Shown here one piece after another: positions 42,695-50,278 of a stretch of 64,000 bases of DNA. The stretch lies in the NCBI RefSeq assembly GCF_020616555.1, contig NZ_CP085173.1, forward strand, positions 4,475,501 through 4,539,500, given 5' to 3'. Below the pieces are notes generated by a model that was given only the letters and a program-made list of their open reading frames with translations, made no database searches and had not been told where the DNA came from. Each line of letters starts with the position of its first letter. Positions within the stretch are counted from its first letter, which is position 1. Origin of the DNA: Streptomyces longhuiensis (GTDB lineage Bacteria; Actinomycetota; Actinomycetes; Streptomycetales; Streptomycetaceae). Made by a program: the position numbers and the translations under genes.

Positions 42695-42993
42695 CGGCGC
42701 GCGTCCTTCCTGTTCACCCGCCGTACACGGGTGTGCCGTGCGTCACTGCGGGGAGGGGTGTCCCCTGGGTGGCAGGGTGTCGCGTCCGGGGGCCGGAGGC
42801 ACGGCCAATTCGAACACTTGGCCAATTCTATCCACCGGGTTTTCCACAGGCTGTTGATAACTTGTGCGGCCTCACCGGCCCCCACATGCGCGAAAGCCCC
42901 GGGCGACCCCTCATCAACCCATGTGCCGGAGCCCCCAACCCCATTTGCAGTCGGCCGAATCGCGCTCCGATCACCCCTCGGTAAGCTGACGGC
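42695..42993. promoter_or_regulatory. Divergent region kbpA / TetR with repeats and DnaA-box-like motifs
   Basis: 299 bases without a gene. GGCCAATTC occurs twice in direct orientation (42803 and 42820, 17 bases apart), an obvious candidate site for the TetR protein. TTTTCCACA (42840-42848) and the complement of TTATCAACA (42852-42860) resemble DnaA boxes with one or two mismatches. The stretch 42800-42870 is AT-rich for this genome and probably contains promoters. Confidence 0.55.
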
Positions 42994-43641
42994 ATGACAG
43001 GACAAGTACGTACCGTCGACGGCCGCGTGGCCGGGCGGCGTGGTCAGGCGACGCGTCAGAAGCTGCTGGAGTGCCTCGGCGAGATGCTCAGCTCCTCGCC
43101 CTACCGGGACGTCAAAGTCATTGATGTGGCCCGGAAGGCAGGCACCTCACCGGCGACCTTCTACCAGTATTTCCCGGACGTCGAGGGCGCCGTTCTGGAG
43201 ATCGCCGAGCAAATGGCCGCGGAGGGCGCCGGGTTGACCCAGCTCCTCGAGGGCCGCTCATGGGTCGGCAAGGCCGGCTGGCAGACCTCGCAGGAACTCG
43301 TCGACGGATTCCTCGAGTTCTGGCGGAAGAACGACGCGATCCTGCGCGTCGTCGACCTCGGCGCGGCCGAGGGCGACAAGCGCTTCTACAAGATCCGCAT
43401 GAAGATCCTGAACTCCGTGAACAACTCCCTTACGGACACGGTCAAGGAGCTCCAGGCCAAGGGCAAGGTCGACAAGGACGTCAGCCCCGCCGCGATGGCC
43501 GGTTCACTCGTCGCGATGCTCGCGGCGGTGGCCTCGCACCAGAAGGGCTTCCAGACCTGGGGCGTCAAGCAGGCCGAACTCAAGCCCAATCTGGCCCTGT
43601 TGGTACACCTGGGCGTCACCGGCAAGAAGCCGACGAAGTAG
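42994..43641 (+). CDS. TetR family transcriptional regulator
   Basis: 215 residues. N-terminal TetR helix-turn-helix at about 17-65: GQATRQKLLECLGEMLSSSPYRDVKVIDVARKAGTSPATFYQYFPD. The all-helical ligand domain follows (FLEFWRKNDAILRVVDLGA, KFYK-type basic patch, MAGSLVAMLAAVASHQKG). In S. coelicolor a TetR gene lies divergent from kbpA-afsK, so this is likely its orthologue and part of the conserved backbone. The only TetR gene in the window, it is also a formal candidate for the CTGAC operators: CTGAC-GGCAT-GACAG (42986-43000), one mismatch from that consensus, covers its own start codon. Confidence 0.88.
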   Translation: MTGQVRTVDGRVAGRRGQATRQKLLECLGEMLSSSPYRDVKVIDVARKAGTSPATFYQYFPDVEGAVLEIAEQMAAEGAGLTQLLEGRSWVGKAGWQTSQELVDGFLEFWRKNDAILRVVDLGAAEGDKRFYKIRMKILNSVNNSLTDTVKELQAKGKVDKDVSPAAMAGSLVAMLAAVASHQKGFQTWGVKQAELKPNLALLVHLGVTGKKPTK

Positions 43642-43680
43642 CCCTGGAGCAGTCCTTCGGGTTTTCCAGTTCCTGTCGAG

Positions 43681-43716
43681 CAGCGGCGGTTCGCGTGTCA
43701 CGTGAGCCGCCGCTGT
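43681..43716 (+). terminator. Hairpin after TetR gene
   Basis: CAGCGGCGG (43681-43689) pairs with CCGCCGCTG (43707-43715), between convergent genes (TetR and the deazaflavin oxidoreductase). No long T-run. Confidence 0.55.
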
Positions 43717-43743
43717 TGCAGTTCCGTCATGCTCCGGTCCGCC

Positions 43744-44220
43744 CTATCGGCGCTCCAGCCGGAAGAGCCTGATCTCCCGCTCCACCCTCGCCTGGTACGT
43801 CGCGTACGGCGGCCAGAACTTCAGCACCGCCGCCCAGGCCTCCTCCCGCTCGGCGGAGTCGAGCAGCCGCGCGGTGACCGGGACGTCCTCGCCCTTCCAG
43901 TTGATGTCGGCGTCCGGATGGGCCAGCAGGTTCGCCGTCCAGGCGGGATGCCCCGGGCGGCCGAAGTTGGACCCGATCAGCAGCCAGGTGCCCGCCTCCC
44001 GCTCGGGCATGCACGCGAGTGGCGTACGCCGCGGGAGTCCGCTCTTCGCGCCCCGGGCCGTCAGGATGACCCCCGGCAGCATCTGGGCGCTGAGCAGCAC
44101 CTTTCCCCGGGTGAGCCGGTGCACGGCGCGGTCCATCGCGGGGATGAAGTGGGGGGCGACGCGGGCGAAGGCGCGGGTCGACGAGACCTTCTGCAGCAGT
44201 CTCACTCCAGGTGGCGCCAT
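43744..44220 (-). CDS. Deazaflavin(F420)-dependent nitroreductase family protein (Ddn-like)
   Basis: 158 residues. PGVILTARGAKSGLPRRTPLACMP, WLLIGSNFGRPGHPAWTANLLAHPDADI and VTARLLDSAEREEAWAAVLKFWPPYATYQAR are the marks of the split-beta-barrel family that includes Ddn, the F420-dependent activator of nitroimidazoles. Natural substrates are often quinones or unsaturated esters. The ATG overlaps the upstream acyl-CoA dehydrogenase stop by one base (TGATG). F420 supply is consistent with fbiC at 11 kb. Confidence 0.87.
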   Translation of the reverse strand: MAPPGVRLLQKVSSTRAFARVAPHFIPAMDRAVHRLTRGKVLLSAQMLPGVILTARGAKSGLPRRTPLACMPEREAGTWLLIGSNFGRPGHPAWTANLLAHPDADINWKGEDVPVTARLLDSAEREEAWAAVLKFWPPYATYQARVEREIRLFRLERR

Positions 44221-45422
44221 CAGGCCGTCACCTCCTGACGGGTGAAGAGCTCGGCGGATTCCGCGGCGCGGGCGCGCAGCAGGTGGACGGGGCCGAAGAG
44301 CAGCTCGTCGCCGGTGGCGCGCTTGAGGTAGAGGTGGGCGTCGTGCTCCCAGGTGAAGCCGATGCCGCCGTGCAGCTGTACAGCCTCGGACGCGGCGGTG
44401 CGCAGCGCTTCCAGGGCCTGGGCGAGGGCGAGGCCGCCGGTCCGCTCCCCGCTCCCTGAGCCCGCCGACCAGGCCGCGTAGTACGCCGCTGAGCGCGCCG
44501 CCTGCACCTGGACGTAGACGTCCGCGAGGCGGTGCTTGACCGCCTGGAAGGAGCCGATGGGCCGCCCGAACTGCTCGCGTTGGCGCACATGCTCGACGGT
44601 CCGCTCCAGGGCGCGCCCGGCGGCTCCGACGGCTTCCGCGGCGAGTACGGTCGCGGCCGCGTCGCCCATGGCCGCCAGCGCCGCGGCCACCTCGTCGCCC
44701 TCGCCGGAACCGAGCAACTCGGCCGCCACGTGCCGTAGTTCGACCCGGGCGCGGGGGCGCGTCTCGTCGAGGGACGTCCGGCGGGTGCTGACGACTCCCT
44801 CCGCGTCGCCGTGCACGAGGAAGAGCAGGGTGCGCGAGCGGGCGAAGCCGCCGGTGTGCGCGGCGACGATCAGGAGGCCTGCGCTGTGTCCGTCGAGGAC
44901 CTGGTCGGCCTGCCCGTACAGGCGCCAGCCACCGTCATGGCGGTCGTCCTGCCTGGCCTGGACGCCGCCCGCGCGACCGCCGCCCGACCAGTCGCCGCGG
45001 TTGTCACCGGTCAGGCCGAGCGCGGTGGCGAGACCCTCGCCGGGGACGGCGAGCGTCGCGGTCAGGGCGCCCGACGCGATACGGGGCAGCAGGTCGGCAC
45101 GCTGCGCCTCGGTGCCGAGGGCGAGGACGAGCGGGGCGGCGAGCGCCGCGGTGGCGAGGAGCGGGGAGGGGGCCAGCGCGCGGCCCGACTCCTCGCAGGC
45201 CAGGGCGAGTTCGGTGGTTCCGCAGCCGACTCCGCCGTACCGCTCGGGGAGCGCCAGGCCGGGCAGGCCGAGTTCGCCGCCGAGGGCCGACCACAGGGCC
45301 GGGTCGTAGCCGGCGGGGGTGCCGACGGCGGCCTTGACCTCTTCGGGGCCGCAGCGTTTGTTCATGAGTTCGTGCAGGGTGCGGCGGATCTCGTCCTGTT
45401 CCGCGGTGAAGGCGGCGTCCAT
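44220..45422 (-). CDS. Acyl-CoA dehydrogenase, FadE28-like subunit
   Basis: 400 residues from ATG 45422 after GGGGAGGAG. N-terminal helical domain (MDAAFTAEQDEIRRTLHELM), LGLPGLALPERYGGVGCGTTELALACEESG, then the C-terminal helical domain with REQFGRPIGSFQAVKHRLADVYVQ and AVQLHGGIGFTWEHDAHLYLKRA. The Y-E-G-T catalytic Glu segment of ordinary dehydrogenases is absent (replaced by DELLFGPVHLL). This pattern is that of FadE28-type subunits, which form alpha2beta2 enzymes with a second subunit in steroid side-chain oxidation. A candidate partner is at 61.56 kb. Divergent from the second thiolase-like gene, with two operators between. Confidence 0.86.
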   Translation of the reverse strand: MDAAFTAEQDEIRRTLHELMNKRCGPEEVKAAVGTPAGYDPALWSALGGELGLPGLALPERYGGVGCGTTELALACEESGRALAPSPLLATAALAAPLVLALGTEAQRADLLPRIASGALTATLAVPGEGLATALGLTGDNRGDWSGGGRAGGVQARQDDRHDGGWRLYGQADQVLDGHSAGLLIVAAHTGGFARSRTLLFLVHGDAEGVVSTRRTSLDETRPRARVELRHVAAELLGSGEGDEVAAALAAMGDAAATVLAAEAVGAAGRALERTVEHVRQREQFGRPIGSFQAVKHRLADVYVQVQAARSAAYYAAWSAGSGSGERTGGLALAQALEALRTAASEAVQLHGGIGFTWEHDAHLYLKRATGDELLFGPVHLLRARAAESAELFTRQEVTA

Positions 45423-45464
45423 ACGGGCTCCTCCCCGGGGTCCGGCGACCCCGGAACCCCTGTT

Positions 45465-45479
45465 CTGACGGGGCGTCAT
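45465..45479. promoter_or_regulatory. Catabolic-regulon operator, site 7 (one mismatch)
   Basis: CTGAC-GGGGC-GTCAT, 42 bases upstream of the acyl-CoA dehydrogenase ATG. Confidence 0.65.
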
Positions 45480-45545
45480 GTTAGGGCGGCGGGGTCGGGA
45501 AGCACAGAGATGTGCACGGAGAGAGCGTCTGGCGGATTCGGAAAT

Positions 45546-45560
45546 CTGATGTACCGTCAG
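45546..45560. promoter_or_regulatory. Catabolic-regulon operator, site 8 (one mismatch)
   Basis: CTGAT-GTACC-GTCAG. It ends only four bases before the thiolase-like ATG at 45565, so it would cover the transcription start of a leaderless mRNA. Confidence 0.7.
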
Positions 45561-45564
45561 ATTT

Positions 45565-46743
45565 ATGACTGCCGCACTTCACGGTTCCCGCCGGGTCGCC
45601 ATCGCCGGCATCGCCCTCTCCGACTGCGGCCGCGTGGACGAGGCCACTCCGTACGCCCTGCACGCCCAGGCCGCCCGCCGCGCCGTGGCCGACGCCGGGC
45701 TCACCCCCGACGTCGTCGACGGGTTCGCCGGCGCGGGCCTCGGCATCCTCGCCCCGGTCGAGGTCGCCGAGTATCTCGGCCTCAAGCCCCGCTGGGTGGA
45801 CTCGACCTCGGTCGGCGGCTCCACCTGGGAGGTCATGGCGGCGCACGCCGCGGACGCCATCGCCCAGGGTCACGCGCGCGCCGTCCTGCTCGTCTACGGG
45901 TCGACGGCCCGCGCCGACATCAAGGCCGGACGGCGCACGTCGAACCTGAGCTTCGGCGCCCGCGGACCGCTCCAGTTCGAGGTGCCGTACGGGCACTCGC
46001 TGATCGCCAAGTACGCGATGGCCGCGCGACGCCACATGCACGAGTACGGCACGACCCTGGAACAGCTGGCCGAGGTCGCCGTGCAGGCGCGGGCGAACGC
46101 GGCGCCGAACCCGGAGGCCATGTTCCGCGACCCGGTCACCGTGGACGACGTGCTCGACGGGCCGATGGTCGCGGACCCGTTCACGAAACTGCACTGCTGC
46201 ATACGCTCGGACGGCGGCGCCGCCGTGCTGCTCGTCGCCGAGGACCTGCTGCCCGACTGCGCCAAGTCCCCGGTGTGGGTGCTCGGTTCGGGCGAGTACG
46301 TGTCACACGCGACGATGTCCGAGTGGGACGACTTCACCGTGTCCCCGGCGGCCGTCAGCGGGAAGCTCGCCTTCGAGCGGGCGGGCGTCACACCCGACGA
46401 GATCGACCTCGCGGAGATCTACGACGCCTTCACCTACATGACGCTGGTGACACTGGAGGACCTGGGGTTCTGTGCGAAGGGCGAGGGCGGACCGTTCGTG
46501 GAGAAGGGGCGGCTGCTGCGGGACGGCGGACTCCCGACGAACACGGACGGCGGCGGACTTTCGGCCCAACACCCGGGAATGCGCGGGCTGTTCCTGCTGG
46601 TGGAGGCGGTGCGGCAACTGCGGGGCGAGGCCGGGGAGCGCCAGGTGCGCAAGGCCGGCGGGCGGCTTCCGCGGCTCGCGGTGGCGTCCGGTACGGGTGG
46701 ATGGTTCTGCTCCTCGGGAACGGTGGTGCTCGGGACGTCCTGA
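45565..46743 (+). CDS. Thiolase-like lipid-transfer protein lacking the nucleophilic Cys
   Basis: 392 residues. Thiolase fold with VAIAGIALSDCGRV, MHEYGTTLEQLAEVAVQARANAAPNPEAMF and LAEIYDAFTYMTLVTLEDLGFC. The position corresponding to C87 of the paralogue at 35.5 kb is threonine in SVGGSTWEV, so it cannot act as a normal thiolase; the C-terminal G-H-P is S-A-Q-H-P-G. Such Ltp3/Ltp4-like proteins are thought to be aldolases or acyl-CoA binders with DUF35 partners; the second DUF35 gene is at 51.8 kb. No ribosome site: the ATG follows operator site 8 by four bases, implying leaderless translation. Confidence 0.84.
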   Translation: MTAALHGSRRVAIAGIALSDCGRVDEATPYALHAQAARRAVADAGLTPDVVDGFAGAGLGILAPVEVAEYLGLKPRWVDSTSVGGSTWEVMAAHAADAIAQGHARAVLLVYGSTARADIKAGRRTSNLSFGARGPLQFEVPYGHSLIAKYAMAARRHMHEYGTTLEQLAEVAVQARANAAPNPEAMFRDPVTVDDVLDGPMVADPFTKLHCCIRSDGGAAVLLVAEDLLPDCAKSPVWVLGSGEYVSHATMSEWDDFTVSPAAVSGKLAFERAGVTPDEIDLAEIYDAFTYMTLVTLEDLGFCAKGEGGPFVEKGRLLRDGGLPTNTDGGGLSAQHPGMRGLFLLVEAVRQLRGEAGERQVRKAGGRLPRLAVASGTGGWFCSSGTVVLGTS

Positions 46744-46950
46744 GTCCGCACCCGCGAGGCCGCGTCCATAAGAATCCGGGAATCGGCACAACAAATTTGC
46801 AATTTCAATAAACCGACCGCGGACCACTCCTGCGCCGCGGAATAAACAACCCGGAACCTGTTATTTCGGATGCACAGTTTCCGTAGGGCATGTTCCTGAG
46901 TAGGGTGCTCCCCGTCGTCCGTAGGAAAAGCAGAACAGTGGCAGGGGAGC

Positions 46951-47907
46951 ATGACCGCCGGCTCGTTCGAAGGACAGTACGTCTGGCATCCCGCCGCCGA
47001 CGACCGAGAGCTGGCCAGGGCCTGCACGGATTTGCGGGCGGGCCGCTACTTCGGCGCACACTCGGTCCTCAAGGAGACGCACGGCGACTTCGGGCTGCGC
47101 GCCCACCGCTCCCTCGTCCTGGCCTCCGTCGCCGCCGACTCCGACCTCGCGGAACGCTGGCTCGAGGAGGAACCCGGCCCCGACGCCGCCCTGCTGTGGG
47201 CACGCGTCGCCGTGTTCCGGACCCTGCGCGCCGCCCAGTCGCACGACCGGCGCATCGGGGCACTGGGCCGGATAGCGCTCGCCGCCTGCGACCGGGCCGC
47301 GGACCTCGCGCCCAAGGACCCCACCCCGTGGGCCGCCCGGCTCTCCCTGGCCCGCCTCCAGCGGCCACGCGACCGCGCGCCGCAGGGCCTGCTCACCGAA
47401 CCCCGCGGCCCGTGGGCCCAGTTCGAACACGTCACGCGCCTCGACCCCTGGCACCGCGAGGCCCACCACCAGTTCCTGGCGTTCTTCTTCACCCGGCACG
47501 GCGGGAGCACGAACGCGGCCTGGGACGTGGCCGCGTATCTGAGCCAGCGCGCCCCGGCCTCGTCCCCGCTGCGCCTGCTGCCCCTGGTCACCCTCGTCGA
47601 GGGCCACAACCCGGCGCACCTCCTCGCCGAGCACACCTGGGACCAGCCGCAGTGGAAGGCGACGGCGCTCGGCGCGTACCGCAACTGGCTGCCGCAGGTG
47701 GCCGGCTACCGCTTCACGCCGGTCCTCGACCTGGCGTACCTGGCGCACGCGCTGCACATGGCGCAGTGCGCCTTCGAGGCGCGGGCCGTGTTCACGGCCA
47801 TGGGCCCCTACGCGTCCCGGATGCCGTGGAGCGTCTTCGGCGACCCCGAGGAGCAGCTCAGCAGGGCGCGGCGCGCGTGCGGCCTGCCGGTCCCCCACAG
47901 CACCTGA
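46951..47907 (+). CDS. Conserved hypothetical, TPR-like helical protein
   Basis: 318 residues, ATG after GCAGGGGAG. Almost entirely alpha-helical with repeated Ala/Leu/Arg patterns (LRAGRYFGAHSVLKET, RSLVLASVAADSDLAERWL, AACDRAADLAPKDPTPWAARLSLARL) that resemble tetratricopeptide repeats, but I recognise no specific family. Cytoplasmic. Actinobacterial proteins of this layout are common and uncharacterised. The upstream 200 bases (46744-46950) are AT-rich and should contain its promoter. The permease follows 51 bases later and may be cotranscribed. Confidence 0.75.
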   Translation: MTAGSFEGQYVWHPAADDRELARACTDLRAGRYFGAHSVLKETHGDFGLRAHRSLVLASVAADSDLAERWLEEEPGPDAALLWARVAVFRTLRAAQSHDRRIGALGRIALAACDRAADLAPKDPTPWAARLSLARLQRPRDRAPQGLLTEPRGPWAQFEHVTRLDPWHREAHHQFLAFFFTRHGGSTNAAWDVAAYLSQRAPASSPLRLLPLVTLVEGHNPAHLLAEHTWDQPQWKATALGAYRNWLPQVAGYRFTPVLDLAYLAHALHMAQCAFEARAVFTAMGPYASRMPWSVFGDPEEQLSRARRACGLPVPHST

Positions 47908-47958
47908 CCCCCGACCGCCCCACAGGTTTCGGAAATTCCCCCACACCGGAAGGCCGAG

Positions 47959-49512
47959 ATGGTGTCCGACCCCCTGACCAGCGCACCCACTCCCCCCACG
48001 TCCCCGAGCAGATCCGGGCGGCCCGCCGCCGCGCTCGACGACGACGCGACGCTGCACGCGATGGGCTACCCGCGGAAGCTGACCCGGCGCTTCAAGGCGT
48101 TCGACAATTTCGCGATTTCGTTCACGATCATCAACATCATCTCCGGGATCTTCTCGTCCTTCGGGTTCGGAATGAACGCCGGAGGGCCGCGCATTCTCGT
48201 GTTCGGCTGGATAGCCGTCGCGGCCATGGTGCTTTCCGTCGGGGCGTCGATGGCCGAAATTGCATCGGCGTATCCGACGAGCGGAGCGCTCTATTTCTCG
48301 GCGGGGAAGCTGGCGAAACGGCACAAGGGCGCCTGGTCCTGGTACACGGGCTGGCTGAATTTCGTGGGGCAGGTGGGCGGCACCGCGGCGACGGGCTACG
48401 CGGCGGCGACGTTCATCCAGGCGTTCCTCGTCATGCAGTGGCCGTCGTACCACGCGACGGCGCAGCAGACGGTCCTCATCACGGCGGTGATCCTGCTGCT
48501 CCAGGCGCTCGCCAACACGTACACGGTGCAGCTGGTGGCGCTGGTCAACCGGATCTCCGTGTGGTGGCTCCTCATCGGCATGGTGGTCATCGTCGTCGCG
48601 CTGATCGCCGTACCGGACCACCACCAGTCGGCGTCGGTCGTCACGCAGTTCACCAACAACACCGGTTTCTCCAACGGGATTTACGCGGCCCTGCTCGGCC
48701 TCCTCGTGACCAGCTGGACGTTCACCGGCTTCGACGGCAGTTTCCACATGTCGGAGGAGACGGTCCAGGCGACGGTCAATGCGCCGAAGGGCATCATGCG
48801 GTCGATCGGCTACTCCGCCGTCACCGGCCTGATCCTGATGCTGGCCCTCGTCTTCGCGATCGGCGACTACGCGGCGGAGGCGAGCGCGTCGGCGCCGCCC
48901 GTGCAGATCCTCATCGACGCGCTCGGCATGACGACGGCGAAGCTCCTGCTGCTGATCGTCATCGGCTCGATGCTGTTCTGCGGCCTGGCCAACATGACGA
49001 GCAACACCCGCCAGATCTTCGCCTTCTCGCGTGACGGCGCCATGCCGGGCTCGCGCTGGTGGCACTCGGTCTCCTCGCGTACGCGCACGCCCGTGAAGGC
49101 CGTGTGGCTCGCGGCGGCCTGCTCGCTGGTCCTCGTGGTGCCGGGCTGGTGGTCGCACACGGCGTTCACCGCGATCGTGAGCGTGAACGTCGTGGGCCTC
49201 TACCTCGCGTACGCCGTCCCGATCTATCTGCGCCTGCGCCACGACGACTTCCAGCAGGGGCCGTGGAACCTGGGCCGCTGGGGCAAGCCGGTGGCGGCGG
49301 TCGCGGTGGTCTGGATCGTGGCGAGCAGCGTCCTGTTCATGCTGCCGCAGGCGTCCCCGATCAACGCGACGTCGTTCAACTACGCGCCGATCGCACTGGT
49401 CGCCGTCCTCGTGATCGCGACGGTGTGGTGGTTCGCGACGGCCCGCCGCCGCTTCCAGGGCCCGGTCAGCTACGGCAGCCCGGACGAGGTCGCGGCGATG
49501 GACCTGATCTGA
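47959..49512 (+). CDS. APC-family amino-acid/amine permease
   Basis: 517 residues, ATG after GGAAGG. Twelve membrane segments follow a 45-residue cytoplasmic head with the family's RKLTRRFKAFDNFAISFTIINIISG. ASAYPTSGALYFSAGKLAKR and SWTFTGFDGSFHMSEETVQA are typical of the amino-acid/GABA-type permeases (BAT1/UGA4-like) in the APC superfamily. The C-terminus ends AMDLI. Substrate unknown; possibly gamma-amino acids or polyamines. Not linked to a CTGAC operator. Confidence 0.88.
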   Translation: MVSDPLTSAPTPPTSPSRSGRPAAALDDDATLHAMGYPRKLTRRFKAFDNFAISFTIINIISGIFSSFGFGMNAGGPRILVFGWIAVAAMVLSVGASMAEIASAYPTSGALYFSAGKLAKRHKGAWSWYTGWLNFVGQVGGTAATGYAAATFIQAFLVMQWPSYHATAQQTVLITAVILLLQALANTYTVQLVALVNRISVWWLLIGMVVIVVALIAVPDHHQSASVVTQFTNNTGFSNGIYAALLGLLVTSWTFTGFDGSFHMSEETVQATVNAPKGIMRSIGYSAVTGLILMLALVFAIGDYAAEASASAPPVQILIDALGMTTAKLLLLIVIGSMLFCGLANMTSNTRQIFAFSRDGAMPGSRWWHSVSSRTRTPVKAVWLAAACSLVLVVPGWWSHTAFTAIVSVNVVGLYLAYAVPIYLRLRHDDFQQGPWNLGRWGKPVAAVAVVWIVASSVLFMLPQASPINATSFNYAPIALVAVLVIATVWWFATARRRFQGPVSYGSPDEVAAMDLI

Positions 49513-49614
49513 CGGGCCTCGCCCGACGGGCTTCGGCCGTCCGGCGTACGCGTCGCCCCGCCTTCCTGTCGGACCGGTCGGCGGGGCGATCGCGTGTACC
49601 GCCAGAATCGGTGC

Positions 49615-50268
49615 ATGCCGGAACTGCGAGAGATCCTGAAGTCCCTGCGCGTCTGGGACACCGAACTTCCCGGGTTCGACCCGTCCGCGGCCCCGTCCGC
49701 CCCGCTGCCGCTCTTCGTCGAGTGGTTCGCCGAGGCCGTCGCCGCGGGCCAGACCGAGCCGCACACCCCGTCCCTCGCCACGGTGGACGGCGACGGCCTG
49801 CCCGACATCCGTACCGTGATGCTGCACGGCGCCGACGAGGACGGCTTCCACTTCGCGTCCCACGTGGGCAGCGCCAAGGGCCGCCAGCTCGCCGCGCACC
49901 CGCGGGCCGCGCTCGGTTTCTACTGGCCGGCGCGGGGCCGCCAGATCCGCGTACGCGGTGATGTCACCGCGGAGTCGCCCGAGGTGAGCCAGGCCGACCT
50001 CCACGTCCGCTCGACGGGAGCGCTGGCGGCGGCCCTGGTCGGCCACCAGAGTGAGGTCCTCGGCTCGCAGGAGGAACTGGATTCGGCCTCGGCCGCCGCC
50101 TGGGAGCGCGCGCAGGCCGACCCGACCGCCCCCGCCCCGACCTGGACGGCCTACGCGCTGGCGCCGCGCGAGGTGGAGTTCTTCCAGGGCGACGCCCGCC
50201 GCCGCCACATCCGCCTCAGGTACCGCTCCACGAAGGCGGGCTGGGTACGGGAGCTGCTCTGGCCGTGA
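49615..50268 (+). CDS. Pyridoxamine 5'-phosphate oxidase family protein (PdxH-like)
   Basis: 217 residues, started at ATG 49615 (MPELREILKSLRVWDTELPG). FMN-binding split barrel: LATVDGDGLPDIRTVMLHGADEDGFHFASHVGSAKGRQLAAHPRAALGFYW, and the PdxH C-terminal domain with PREVEFFQGDARRRHIRLRYR and WVRELLWP. It may oxidise pyridoxamine/pyridoxine phosphate to PLP, but many actinobacterial homologues act on other substrates, so I do not assign a gene symbol. Confidence 0.83.
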   Translation: MPELREILKSLRVWDTELPGFDPSAAPSAPLPLFVEWFAEAVAAGQTEPHTPSLATVDGDGLPDIRTVMLHGADEDGFHFASHVGSAKGRQLAAHPRAALGFYWPARGRQIRVRGDVTAESPEVSQADLHVRSTGALAAALVGHQSEVLGSQEELDSASAAAWERAQADPTAPAPTWTAYALAPREVEFFQGDARRRHIRLRYRSTKAGWVRELLWP

Positions 50269-50278
50269 CCGGGCGGCC

